NCBI GenBank assembly: GCA_963576735.1 | Contig: OY755171.1 | Coordinates: forward strand, 23,162,182 to 23,226,181 | Reading direction: 5' to 3' | DNA: 64,000 nucleotides | Origin: Bedellia somnulentella | Lineage: Eukaryota > Arthropoda > Insecta > Lepidoptera > Bedelliidae | Shown here: positions 51,884 to 61,500 of the stretch, piece after piece | Layout of the letters: each line of letters begins with the position of its first letter | Position numbering within the stretch: position 1 is the first letter of the stretch | Translations under genes and position numbers: made by a program | Notes under the pieces: generated by a model | Seen by the model: the letters and a program-made list of their open reading frames with translations, nothing else | Told to the model about the DNA's origin: nothing | Database searches by the model: none

Positions 51884-52611
51884 GAGGTGGCGTCGCTCCC
51901 AGTATCCCTCTTATTAGGAGAGGGGACAGGGGAAGCGACGCAGATCGTAACCCCAGCAACAGTTGTAGCCGCTGTTGCTGGGACCGAGGGCCTTGCCGTC
52001 ACCGGCAGGTCGCGAGGAGTCAACCTCTATAAAAAATCGGAGGAGAAAACCTCGTTAAAAATCATGGGGTGGGTTGCTCCCGTTTTCCTTTCGAGGTGTA
52101 GAGAGGGAACGGGAGCAAGAGGGGAACTCGTAACCCTGGCAGTATTGCACTACCAGGGCCGAGGGTCTTGCCGTGGTGTAGGCTTGACCGCGAGGAGTAA
52201 ACCTCTATAAAAAATCGGAAGAGGAGTAAACCTTCCGCAAAAATCCGAGGACAAAACCTCGTTAAAAAATCCGTGAGGTGGTGGGCTGCGACCGGCGGGT
52301 TGCAGTCTGCTACTCCGCAAGGAGAACCTCGAGGGGGCGGGCGTTTGGAACGTGTGGCCCAAGCGTCTGCGGTGCTGAGGAAGCACAAGGGGGAGTGGGG
52401 GACTTCAAGTCCCCCGAGATGGACGCCGAGAGGCGTGGTGCGCGGGATTGGAGGTAGACTGCCACGGGCGTTCCCACCAATCCCGCATCAAAGCACCGAA
52501 GAAGGCCACCGTGGGGTTTTAGTCGGTAAGAGTCCGACATACCTTCTTCACCCCGCCGGGTGACGTCGGATCCATGAGGATTTCCCCACGACAAAAAAAA
52601 AAAAAAAAAAA
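51805..52611 (+). mobile_element. Element D: ORF-less TRAS-type element with both ends (SIDE-like)
   Basis: About 790 bp plus a 19-nt poly(A). It starts with the same 5' structure as B, C, E and F and ends with the 3' UTR hairpins and poly(A)-GGTTAGG. No ORF1 or ORF2 sequence lies between. The middle has GA-rich 'ctctataaaaaatcgga'-type blocks in several diverged repeats. Having both termini, it could be copied by enzymes of a full-length element, like short internally deleted elements described for rDNA-specific LINEs. Confidence 0.85.
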
Positions 52612-52630
52612 GGTTAGGTTAGGTTAGGTT
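52612..52630. repeat. Short TTAGG tract
   Basis: 19 bp of telomere repeat between the poly(A) of D and the start of E. Confidence 0.9.
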
Positions 52631-52711
52631 CCCCCACACGGTGCAGCCTTGTCGTGGCGTGGGGGCTCAGTAGCCTCGGGCAATCCAGTCCGGGGTGAAG
52701 CTAATGGCATC
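52631..52711 (+). ncRNA. Candidate HDV-like ribozyme, element E
   Basis: P1 and P3 as in D. P4 is CCTCGGGC/GTCCGGGG with wobble. P2 is GGTGC with GCATC, which keeps pairing through one G-U. J4/2 ends GCTAAT, with one extra G before P2'. Confidence 0.5.
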
Positions 52712-53106
52712 GAGGTGGGTCTGCTTCTCTCCTCTGCTTCCAGAGGTAGCAGTAAGTGGACGAGAAGCCATTGCACTTCATGTGCTTGGCTTATCGAGGC
52801 GTTTTCCCCGCATCGGGTGAATTTAGTGGAGTTTAGCCCCGGCGTCTGTCTCACATTGAGCGGCCTGGTGGTTAGGGGCGGCAGTTTCTTCACGTCACTG
52901 TCGGCCAACCCGTAAACTTACTTGTAAGGACGGGGGCTCAGGCCACTGAGGTCTGGGCCGCGAGGAAGAAAACCTCTTCAAAAATTACCCCAATCCTAAG
53001 GTTGGCGTGCCGAGAGGATGAATGGCTGGAGGGTCTCCAGTCCCTAGCGCGGGTGATAGGGAGAACTCGATAGTAGGCCGAGTATAAAATCGCCTACTAA
53101 ATCTAA

Positions 53107-55056
53107 ATGATGAGTGCAAATAGAAAACAAATACCCCAGGAGGGTACCACCGGCTCCACCGGTGGAGAATCCCTCCCTGCATCGAAAGATGTAGGCTGCC
53201 CTTCGTATTCTGGGGGGGGCACCACCCATCTACGATCGATAGATCCAGAGACTCGTTTGAGTCAAAACCGCTTTGCTGTACTTGACAGTCGTCCGAGCTC
53301 AGCTCAGAGTGTTTACAGGGACCTCGATGATGGAGAGATGAGTGATTCTTCCATTCGTTCCTCTACTTCAGTTATGTCCTCCGTTTCAGCGGTGTCAATG
53401 GCATCACGGAAGCGAAAAAGTAGTTCCAGAATGAGCACCACCTCATCCCAAAGGAGAAAGGTTGTTTCAAAAACCGGTGAATTCGCTGAGCCTTTACCGG
53501 TCGATGATGTTTCAGCCGATGACGTGGACTGGTCAGTTGACCTTAAAGCGCAACCCACAGCTGAAGTGGGTGCCAGAGCATTAGAAGCGGCATCAAAAGT
53601 GATTAATGTCGCCGATAAATCAAGAAACTTAAAGGGAACCTTTGTGCGGGACCTTAAAGCAGCAGCACGGCTTTTCGAAGCGGCTACTGCTGAATTGACG
53701 CAACGGTCGTCCAACCACTTTAACGAAGAGCGCTTGCAGCAGGAAAACTTTGAGCTTAGAGCCCGAGTAGCTGCACTAGAAGAAAAAATAGGGCGTATGA
53801 CGGAGCACGAAAACTCTCCAATCAGAGTGAGTCCCAGGCCCTCACAACCAAAAGCTGCTGCTCCAAACCCGATAGCTTTAGAGGCAATAGAGGCACTCAT
53901 AACAGAAAAGCTGAATGCTTTTATGAATGAGCTGTTTCCACAGAGAGCTATAAGGCCTCCTTTGGGTAGGCAAAATGCACAAATGAAAGAGAAGGCAGTG
54001 GAAATTAACAAGCCTTCAAAAGCTCAAAGACCGCGCAAGCGGCGAACACCCATGCAGCCCTCCGTTGCTGAACTACCAGCGGTACCGAGGCTTAATGTTC
54101 CAGCACAAAAGCCGCAATCGGAATCATGGGCAACAGTAGCTGGCCGGAAGGCCAAAAAGACCCCAGGGAATACGAAACAGCCAAAGTCTGCGTCTCAAAC
54201 TAAAGCTGCTTCAAAAAATAAAAATGGCAAGCGAAAACCGCCAAAACCTCCAAAAAACGCAGTCATTACTGTAACCGTTCCGGAGGGTTCTAACACCTCA
54301 TACGCTGCGGTGATGGACACGGCTAAGCAGCGGATAAATTTGAAGGATCTCGGTATAACAGCTGTTCGTCAAAAGATGACAGCCGCTGGAGGACTCCTTC
54401 TGGAAGTACCTGGCCCGGAAAGTGTCACTAAGGCAGATGCGCTAGCAACGCGTATGACAGCTGCTTTAGCGGAACTAAACGTTCATATAGCCCGCCCTAT
54501 CAAATGTGGCGAAATCAGAGTGATGGACTTAGACGCATCTATCACTGCTGGGCAAATAGTTAATGCCATAGTCGAACTGAATGGTTGTTCACCCAACGAC
54601 ATAAAGGTGGGAGAAATAAATAAAGGAAGAAACAGACTTGGTTCTGTATGGGTGAAATGTCCTTTAAAAGTAGTAAATACATTAGCAAAAGCAAAAGTGT
54701 TACAAGTAGGATGGGTACTGACGCGCGTAGAGGTGTTGCCCACTCGTACATTGCAATGTTATAAGTGCTTGGAGCCTGGTCACGTAAGAATCCAATGCAA
54801 AAGCACCGTGGATCGCGGGGACCGGTGCTATAAGTGCGGTGAGAGTGGCCATAAAGCACGTCAATGCATTGCCGTAGCTGCAAACTGTCCCCTATGCATC
54901 GACCTAGGTAGGCAATCTGACCACCGTCTGGGGACGAAAAGGTGCCAACCGATGACAAATAAAGGCAAGAGGAAAAACCAGCTGGAGAGTTTGATAATCA
55001 CTCCGACGCCAGCTACAGTGACCTCATGCTCACAGGGAGGAGCTATGGATATTTAA
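53107..55056 (+). CDS. Element E ORF1, gag-like RNA-binding protein (649 aa)
   Basis: Starts with the same leader as B (MMSANRK, then QEGTTGSTGGES and YSGG). A Ser-rich segment and a helical, probably coiled-coil region (about residues 190-245) follow, then a Lys/Pro-rich part (NKNGKRKPPKPPKN). Three zinc knuckles fall at 551-613: CYKCLEPGHVRIQC, CYKCGESGHKARQC, and CPLC...DHR...C. The stop is TAA at 55054-55056, inside the 5' end of the ORF2 frame. Confidence 0.88.
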   Translation: MMSANRKQIPQEGTTGSTGGESLPASKDVGCPSYSGGGTTHLRSIDPETRLSQNRFAVLDSRPSSAQSVYRDLDDGEMSDSSIRSSTSVMSSVSAVSMASRKRKSSSRMSTTSSQRRKVVSKTGEFAEPLPVDDVSADDVDWSVDLKAQPTAEVGARALEAASKVINVADKSRNLKGTFVRDLKAAARLFEAATAELTQRSSNHFNEERLQQENFELRARVAALEEKIGRMTEHENSPIRVSPRPSQPKAAAPNPIALEAIEALITEKLNAFMNELFPQRAIRPPLGRQNAQMKEKAVEINKPSKAQRPRKRRTPMQPSVAELPAVPRLNVPAQKPQSESWATVAGRKAKKTPGNTKQPKSASQTKAASKNKNGKRKPPKPPKNAVITVTVPEGSNTSYAAVMDTAKQRINLKDLGITAVRQKMTAAGGLLLEVPGPESVTKADALATRMTAALAELNVHIARPIKCGEIRVMDLDASITAGQIVNAIVELNGCSPNDIKVGEINKGRNRLGSVWVKCPLKVVNTLAKAKVLQVGWVLTRVEVLPTRTLQCYKCLEPGHVRIQCKSTVDRGDRCYKCGESGHKARQCIAVAANCPLCIDLGRQSDHRLGTKRCQPMTNKGKRKNQLESLIITPTPATVTSCSQGGAMDI

Positions 55057-58000
55057 AATTCTCTTTTAAAATCCTTCAAGCCAACCTGAACCACTGCCGA
55101 GGGGCGCAGGATCTTTTTCTGCAGAACCTTTCGGAACGTTCAGTTGCCGTAGCCGTGGTGTCAGAGCCATACGTCATTCCAAATCATCCTCGCTGGTTTG
55201 GCGATGCAACAGGCAGGGTTGCAATACACTGGGGCAACCAAAGTAATAATTTGCCTATGTCACTCTTGCATAAGGGCCAAGGATGGGTAGCAGTTTCGTG
55301 GGGCTCATTGGCGATTGTAGGGTGCTATATATCGCCAAACTGTAGTCTTGCTGAGTATGAAACATATTTAGACGGACTTTCAGTGGGTATTCGCGGTCTG
55401 GTTTCTGACTCGACAGTAGTCCTAGGCGATTTTAACGCTCGCTCACGTGTGTGGGGCGACACCATTACTGAGCCGAAGAGTGATACTCTTCTCGAATGGG
55501 CAGCGGAACAAAACCTTGGGCTTCTTAATCAGGGTTCTGTCCCTACATGCGTAAGATGGCAAGGGGAGTCCATCGTCGACTTATCTTGGGCAAGTCCGTC
55601 TGCTTCTCGACTTCTAACTGGTTGGAGAGTTCTAGATGGTGAAACAACTCTTTCGGACCACCAATATATTGAGATGATGGTAAACCTCCAGCATAATATT
55701 GTTCACAATCCTCAAAATGCCAAACCTCGACGATGGTCTCTTAAAAAACTAAATCGAGACTTGTTTATGGCTGCTGTTAACACTGTTGCTTGGGCTGAAG
55801 TAGAAGGAGAACCCGACCCAGAAACCGAAGCATCCTGGTTCCGTGATGCTATGACCTCCATTTGCGATGCCTCAATGCCTAGAACTAGGCCCGCAAAAAA
55901 CAGGAATCAGTATTGGTGGTCTAACGAAATAGCTCGTCTTCGTGATGTGTGCTCATCGAGTAGACGCCGATATACACGAGCCCGCAGAAGACGGCGATCC
56001 ACCGCTGAAGAGAAAGCTACAGCCTACAATGTTTACAGAGAAGCAACCATTGCTCTTCAAACGGCGATAGCAGAAGCTAAAACGAGATCATGGAAAGAAC
56101 TATTAGAAGGACTAGACAGAGACCCATGGGGGCGTCCATATAAGATGGTAATGGGCAAGCTCCGCCCGTGGGTTCCTCCTCTTACTGAAACCCTGGACAC
56201 GAACTTCACCGCAATCGTAGTAGAAACACTGTTTCCCAGGTCTACAATTGAACAGTCCAATGAGCCGGAACATGCACACCCATCGTCATTCACTGAGGAA
56301 GATGCCGTGACACCAGAGGAGTTACGGTGGGCTCTGAAACGGATAGGTGCAAAAAATACAGCTCCAGGCCCAGATGGAATCCCAGGTCGGGCATTGGTTC
56401 TGGCGCTCACTGTCTTAGGAGAACGATTTCGGCTTCTGCTTACTAACTGTCTTCGCCATGGCGTCTTTCCTTCAGATTGGAAGCAAGCAAAGCTAGTTTT
56501 ATTGCGGAAAGAAGGTAGGACTTCAGAGTCACCCTCGGCATACCGACCGATTTGCTTGTTGGATGAGACTGGGAAGCTATTTGAGCATATAATCGCAGAC
56601 CGCCTAAACGACCACTTGTCAAACACAGGCCCAAACCTTTCTGAATGCCAGTTTGGATTTCGAAAGGGACGTTCTACTATAGATGCCATCCTTCATCTAC
56701 GCTCACTGTCGGATGAAGCCATCGATCAAGGGAGAGTCGTGCTAGCCGTAAGCTTAGATATTGTAAACGCTTTCAACACGGTTCCGTGGCAAGCAATACG
56801 AGAGGCTCTGGTGCATCACAACTTTCCGAATGGCTTGTACAGAATTGTCGATGCATATTTGAGCAATAGGTCTATAAACTATGTGGGTAGGAATGGTTAT
56901 ACTATTCAGAGAGAGGTAGACCGCGGGGTGCCACAAGGTTCCGTGCTTGGGCCATTGCTATGGAACCTTGCATACGACACCATACTACGCACAACACTTC
57001 CAGAAGGGACAAGCCTAATCTGTTATGCGGATGACACCCTGGTAATTGTGGAGGAAGAATCTTTTGAAAGAACCGCTCGACTCGCTGAACTAAGTGTGGC
57101 ACGGGTTGTTTCAAAGATTGAAGGTCTTGGTCTAAAGGTGGCACCACAAAAAACAGAGGCCATATGGTTTCACAACCTCCGTAAAGACGAGACACCACCG
57201 GATACAGCAATCCAAGTCCAAAACGCTGCTGTTGAAGTGGGGCAGTACATGAAATATTTGGGTGTCGTTTTGGATAGTCGTTGGGAATTTGTGGAGCACT
57301 TTGAGCGCCTAACCCCTCGGATTCAAAAGGTAGCGGGTGCTATGCACCGATTGCTGCCAAATCTCGGGGGACCAAGGGAAGAAGTCCGTCGGCTTTACGC
57401 TGGCGTTATGCGATCCATAGCTCTCTATGCAGCTCCGGTTTGGTCTGACAAACTGTCAAGACGTTGTAGGGCTAAACTCTTCAGTGTGCAGCGACTAATA
57501 GCAATTAGAGTATCTAGAGCATATCGTACAGTTTCTTACGATGCAGCAACACTTCTAGCTCGAATGCCACCTCTCGACATTCTTGCCGATCTAGATTCGA
57601 AAGTGTACCATCGTACTCATAATGCTAATGGGGACAGGACAGAAAGGGAGCTTAATATGCTTCGTAAGCAATCTCAACGCCAAGCTTTGGCTACGTGGCG
57701 AGAGAGATTAGAAGAGCCCAATTCTGTAAGGAGACGTACTGTTAACGCAATAATACCAAATTTTAGAAATTGGTTAGAGAGGTCAAATGGTAGTCTTACA
57801 TATAGGCTAACCCAAATCCTCACTGGACACGGCTGTTTTGGCGAGTACCTCAACAGAATTGGACGTGAGCTAACCGCACAGTGCCACCACTGTGGAGCAC
57901 CCTGTGACTCCGCTCAACACACACTGGAAAGTTGCCCAGCATGGGCAAACGAGCGACAAACCTTAGTCCAAGCAATCGGACAAGATCTCTCCCCACCTGC

Positions 58001-58163
58001 AGTAGTGAATACTATGCTGGCAAGTGGTGAAAACTGGAGCGCCGTTGTTTCTTTTTGCGAAGCAGTCATGCTGCAAAAAGAAGCAGCTGAGCGGGATCGG
58101 GAGAGGACCGACCCCAATCGACGGCAAAGACGACGCAGGGGTGGCAGTGTAGTCCGTCCCTGA
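55026..58163 (+). CDS. Element E ORF2, endonuclease-reverse transcriptase (1045 aa)
   Basis: Endonuclease: NLNHC, VSEPY, GDFNARS (134-140) and LSDHQYI. Reverse transcriptase: GPDGIPG, YRPICLLDETGKL, FGFRKGRST, VSLDIVNAFN, GVPQGSVLGPLLW, YADD (667-670) and MKYLGVVL. C-terminal CCHC finger begins at residue 953. The first ATG overlaps ORF1 by 31 nt; the region homologous to B starts only at KILQANLNHC, so the exact start is open. No stop or frameshift is seen. Confidence 0.9.
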   Translation: MLTGRSYGYLKFSFKILQANLNHCRGAQDLFLQNLSERSVAVAVVSEPYVIPNHPRWFGDATGRVAIHWGNQSNNLPMSLLHKGQGWVAVSWGSLAIVGCYISPNCSLAEYETYLDGLSVGIRGLVSDSTVVLGDFNARSRVWGDTITEPKSDTLLEWAAEQNLGLLNQGSVPTCVRWQGESIVDLSWASPSASRLLTGWRVLDGETTLSDHQYIEMMVNLQHNIVHNPQNAKPRRWSLKKLNRDLFMAAVNTVAWAEVEGEPDPETEASWFRDAMTSICDASMPRTRPAKNRNQYWWSNEIARLRDVCSSSRRRYTRARRRRRSTAEEKATAYNVYREATIALQTAIAEAKTRSWKELLEGLDRDPWGRPYKMVMGKLRPWVPPLTETLDTNFTAIVVETLFPRSTIEQSNEPEHAHPSSFTEEDAVTPEELRWALKRIGAKNTAPGPDGIPGRALVLALTVLGERFRLLLTNCLRHGVFPSDWKQAKLVLLRKEGRTSESPSAYRPICLLDETGKLFEHIIADRLNDHLSNTGPNLSECQFGFRKGRSTIDAILHLRSLSDEAIDQGRVVLAVSLDIVNAFNTVPWQAIREALVHHNFPNGLYRIVDAYLSNRSINYVGRNGYTIQREVDRGVPQGSVLGPLLWNLAYDTILRTTLPEGTSLICYADDTLVIVEEESFERTARLAELSVARVVSKIEGLGLKVAPQKTEAIWFHNLRKDETPPDTAIQVQNAAVEVGQYMKYLGVVLDSRWEFVEHFERLTPRIQKVAGAMHRLLPNLGGPREEVRRLYAGVMRSIALYAAPVWSDKLSRRCRAKLFSVQRLIAIRVSRAYRTVSYDAATLLARMPPLDILADLDSKVYHRTHNANGDRTERELNMLRKQSQRQALATWRERLEEPNSVRRRTVNAIIPNFRNWLERSNGSLTYRLTQILTGHGCFGEYLNRIGRELTAQCHHCGAPCDSAQHTLESCPAWANERQTLVQAIGQDLSPPAVVNTMLASGENWSAVVSFCEAVMLQKEAAERDRERTDPNRRQRRRRGGSVVRP

Positions 58164-58572
58164 TACCTTCCTCACACCCTGTAGCGTCGGGTGAAAGAAT
58201 AGGCCTACAGCATTTTCCCGCTTGGCGTAAGAGGCAGCCTAAAGGAAAAAAAAAAAAAGTAGATCGTGGGCGTCTGAAGTAGGGACTTTAGGCGTCATTT
58301 ATGCGATCTCGAGGTGTAAGTATCAATCTTCGATCGATTGCTATCAAGCTGGAGGTCTGGGGACTATAAATTCCCCAGTGAAGTGCCCCATAGGGCGCGT
58401 ACAAGGGAGTCATTGGTGTGTTCGGTGAGATCCCTATGACTCCCAACAAGTGCTGAGGTTGGCCAACGAGGGGGTTTTAGTGGGTAGAAATCCCACATAA
58501 CCCGAACATGTCCCTATCATGTCCGGGTATCTTTCTGAAGATTTCCCCCTCGAAAAAAAAAAAAAAAAAAAA
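58164..58572 (+). other. Element E 3' UTR with conserved hairpins and poly(A)
   Basis: The terminal structure at 58468-58551 is closed by GAGGGGG/CCCCCTC with an inner GTGGG/CCCAC hairpin. Both stems differ from B and D on both strands yet remain paired. Upstream are CTGGGGA/TCCCCAG-like and GGGAGTCAT/ATGACTCCC stems. An internal A12 run occurs at about 58247-58258. Confidence 0.7.
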
Positions 58573-58591
58573 GGTTAGGTTAGGTTAGGTT
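58573..58591. repeat. Short TTAGG tract
   Basis: 19 bp of telomere repeat between the poly(A) of E and the start of F. Confidence 0.9.
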
Positions 58592-58672
58592 CCCCCACAC
58601 GGTGCAGCCTTGTCGTGGCGTGGGGGCTCAGTAGCCTCGGGCAATCCAGTCCGGGGTGAAGCTAATGGCATC
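58592..58672 (+). ncRNA. Candidate HDV-like ribozyme, element F
   Basis: Same pairings as element E (P1 CCCCCAC/GTGGGGG, P2 GGTGC/GCATC, P3 GCC/GGC, P4 CCTCGGGC/GTCCGGGG). Confidence 0.5.
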
Positions 58673-59213
58673 GCGGTGGGTCCGTTTCTCTCCTCTGCTT
58701 TCAGAGGCAGCAGTAAGCGGACGTGAAGCCGTTGCACTTCATGTGCTCGGCTTTTTGACGAGTCTTGCCCGCATCGGGTAACTTAGTTGAGTTTAGCCCC
58801 AGCGTTTGATCCACATTGGGCGGCTGGGGCGGTTGTTAGAACCTGGCGTCTGTCCTGTATCAAGCGGCCAGGTTTCTGTTTCGTGGTAGTTTCGGTCCCA
58901 GCTTCGGCCCCATAATGGGCGGCTGGTGATGGAGGGGCGGCAGTATCTTCATGATACTGTCGGCCAACCCGTAAACCTACTCTTGTGGGAACGGGGGCTC
59001 AGTCCATTCAGGTCTGAGCCGCGAGGAAGAAAACCTCTATAAAAAATTACCCTAATCTTAAGGTCAGCGTGCCGAGAAGATGAATGGCTGGAGGGTCTCC
59101 AGTCCCTAGCGCGGGGGGGAAAAGGGAATAGCTCGATGGTAGGCCGAGGGTAAAATTGCCTACCAAAATATCATGATGAGTGAAAAAAGAAAACTAATAC
59201 CCCAGGAGGGTAC
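58592..59213 (+). mobile_element. Element F: 5' end of a TRAS-type element, cut by an LTR element
   Basis: Begins with the shared 5' structure (58592-58672) and continues through a 5' UTR like that of E to the ORF1 start (ATGATGAGTG at 59174). It breaks at 59213, within the 'caggagggtac' that opens ORF1. The LTR retrotransposon starts with TG at 59214. The remainder of F, if it exists, lies beyond the window. Confidence 0.85.
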
Positions 59214-59543
59214 TGTTATAACCTTTATTTCTATGGTATTAAAGCTGACATTAGCATACAGTACTTTTCCCATGTTGAAAGTGCATCACTGCAGTTTTGG
59301 CTCATTGTAGTTTACATTATTAATTAATTATTTCTTTTTCATCAGTTAGATTCTGGACCTCGCGCGTAGCGCTCATCTTTTCATATTGAGCATATTTAAA
59401 TAATAGAGATCGGTGTTATTCATAATTAATTGTTCTTCTTAATTTGAAGTGTAGTTTATAAAAGTGTATTTTTTGGTAATAAATAGTTTAGGCGTATTTG
59501 TGAGTTTTTTTTTAAAAAGACAAACAGGGGCGGCCGTCAAACA
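59214..59543 (+). repeat. 5' LTR of the Gypsy-type element
   Basis: 330 bp from TGTTATAACC to GTCAAACA, followed by a 2-nt spacer and the primer site. It contains 'agtttataaaagtgt' as a possible core promoter. The end is set by the TG...CA rule and the primer site; no second copy is available to confirm it. Confidence 0.7.
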
Positions 59544-59545
59544 AT

Positions 59546-59563
59546 TGGTGTCAGAAGTGGGAT
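59546..59563 (+). other. Primer-binding site, tRNA-Leu type
   Basis: TGGTGTCAGAAGTGGGAT. Its first nine bases are complementary to a 3' end CTGACACCA, the end expected of tRNA-Leu (acceptor starting GTCAG). The identification of the tRNA is from general knowledge. Confidence 0.6.
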
Positions 59564-60174
59564 GCTGCAGACGTCTTTGGATTGTAGCCAGCATCAAAGA
59601 AGACCCCCAAACCTGTCTCTGATCGACAGTAAGACCTTCCCGCCGGACAGGCCTGCATCTGCTCCAATACACCGGGTCCGACGGTAAGCCTCACGATTAC
59701 TCGTGAGCCCGCGATCATCATCACCAAATCATCATCACCGAGTTCATCACCGAGTCATCGTGGTCGACGGTTAGTCTCGTTGTGCACGAGCCCGCACCAC
59801 AATCGCCGAGTGTTCCAGATCTGCTCATCTCTTCACAACTTTTATTCAAGAATTAGTGTTTCTGCGCATACCTTATTACCTAAAGGTGTAATAGTCTAAA
59901 AATTAAAAGTGTTATAGTGTTGCAATTATCGTTGTTAGTTCGTGTAGTGTCGCCCTGCGTCAGCAGATTTACCATGCACCTGCACCTCGCTAGCATCGTG
60001 TTCCTGTAAGTCTCAAGTAACATTATACATTCCAGCGCATTGTTCCACGAAGAGATTATTTTATTTTTCTATATACAGTTATACTTTTACATTTCATTTT
60101 ATATTTTTACAATTGTTTTACAATTTTTGTTGGCCTGAAGTTGCATATCTTTTAAACTTATAATTTAATTTTAA

Positions 60175-61152
60175 ATGCTTTCTCCCAAACCAGAGTCGTC
60201 AAAAATAGTTTCGGTAGAAACTTGGGGCTCACCTTGCACTGTAGATACAAAAATTAAGAGCAAAATGTCGGAAAAAATTACGTTAAGTGTCCTCACTAAA
60301 TTTATTAAGCCTTACCAAGGAGATCGGGAGTCTTTACCGGCATTCCTCACGAATTGCGAAAATGCAATATCTCTAGCAACTCCAGAACAACAAAACTTTA
60401 TGGTTAAGTTTATAGTGTCTCAATTAGAAGGCAAAGCGCAGTTGGCTTGTTGCCTTAAAACTTTTGAAAATTGGGCCGAAATTAAACAGTTCCTCAGGGC
60501 CACTTTTGGTGAAAAGAAACATTCGACGCATTTACTCGTCGAATTACAAGGTTGCAAGCAGCAACCAAATGAGGATATAATGCAATACTCGCTGCGCCTT
60601 GAAAGTTGCCTCACTCGTCTACAATCAGATATTCAATTCTCATGTGAGGATAAAATTCAATTACCTGGTAGGTTGGCAGCTATGGAGGATCTTGCCCTCA
60701 ATACATTTTTATTAGGTATTATCTATAATTTTCAGCATATTGTTAGGTGCCGCAACCCGAAAACTCTATCTGAGGCAATAACACATGCCACAGAAGAGGA
60801 AAAATTATATAATTTAATGAAACTGTCTGCTATTTCGTTAAGACCTTCTTGTAATATTTGCCATAAAAAAGGTCACAACAGCAATGACTGTTTTAAAAGA
60901 AAGGTCAAACCCCAAAATTTTAACAATAATTATAGTAGGCCTGCCACTACACCTAATAATTCAAACATTAATAATAATTCAAATAGTAATAATTTTAAAA
61001 CATGCTCCTATTGTAAAAAACGTGGGCATCTTATTGAAGAATGTCGTAAGCTTCAATATAAAAATAAACAGAAGCCAACGCAAAGTTTTAACGTTAATCG
61101 CAATGTAAATGTTTTGGAGGATGTAACTATAAAACCTCAAGATTTAAACTAG
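60175..61152 (+). CDS. Gag of the Gypsy-type element (325 aa)
   Basis: The central part has the helical capsid-like region of Gypsy gag (ESLPAFLTNCENAISLA, GKAQLACCL, LRATFGEKK, MQYSLRLESCLTRLQ). Two zinc knuckles, CNICHKKGHNSNDC (about 226-239) and CSYCKKRGHLIEEC (about 277-290), flank an Asn-rich linker. The first ATG at 60175 is used, but MSEKITL at about 60265 is an equally good start. The stop is TAG at 61150-61152. Pol is in the -1 frame relative to gag. Confidence 0.82.
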   Translation: MLSPKPESSKIVSVETWGSPCTVDTKIKSKMSEKITLSVLTKFIKPYQGDRESLPAFLTNCENAISLATPEQQNFMVKFIVSQLEGKAQLACCLKTFENWAEIKQFLRATFGEKKHSTHLLVELQGCKQQPNEDIMQYSLRLESCLTRLQSDIQFSCEDKIQLPGRLAAMEDLALNTFLLGIIYNFQHIVRCRNPKTLSEAITHATEEEKLYNLMKLSAISLRPSCNICHKKGHNSNDCFKRKVKPQNFNNNYSRPATTPNNSNINNNSNSNNFKTCSYCKKRGHLIEECRKLQYKNKQKPTQSFNVNRNVNVLEDVTIKPQDLN

Positions 61153-61500
61153 AAACGGTTTCGGTCACGTGTCTGCCGAAGCTAAAGCCTCTTTTAAATG
61201 ACACGAAAAGCATGTTGCCTCTGTCTACCCCTCGTGTCCCTGTTTTTTCTAATGTACGAGTTATTAATAACAGTGTGTCTTAACCTTCACCTTGCGTCCC
61301 TGAATTTTTAAACGCGCAAGTTTTACCCAAGGTTGAACCTCTGTCTACCCCTCGTGTCCCTGATTTCTCTACTGCACGAGTTTTGAACAATAATATGTCT
61401 CAATCTTCACCCTGTGTCTCTGATTTTTTACCTGCACAGGTTAAACACAACAATAGTAAGTCTCTGTCTACCCCTCGTCATAAAGCTAACAGCTCTATAC
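61153..61500 (+). repeat. About 120-bp internal tandem repeat between gag and protease
   Basis: 'cctctgtctacccctcgt' recurs at about 61217 and 61337 and in shorter form near 61460. Matching positions such as 'gtgtct-taa' (61275-61283) and 'atgtct-caa' (61395-61403) are 120 bp apart. The first unit has TAA where the second has CAA, in the pol frame. Confidence 0.65.

Larger units (their letters stand above)
52631..58572 (+). mobile_element. TRAS/SART-type telomeric non-LTR retrotransposon E, full length
   Basis: 5.9 kb with the same layout as B: 5' UTR (52631-53106), ORF1, ORF2, 3' UTR, 20-nt poly(A), then GGTTAGG. The proteins are clearly homologous to those of B but strongly diverged, and the codon use is AT-rich, so it belongs to another subfamily using the same target. 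Both ORFs are open. Confidence 0.9.
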
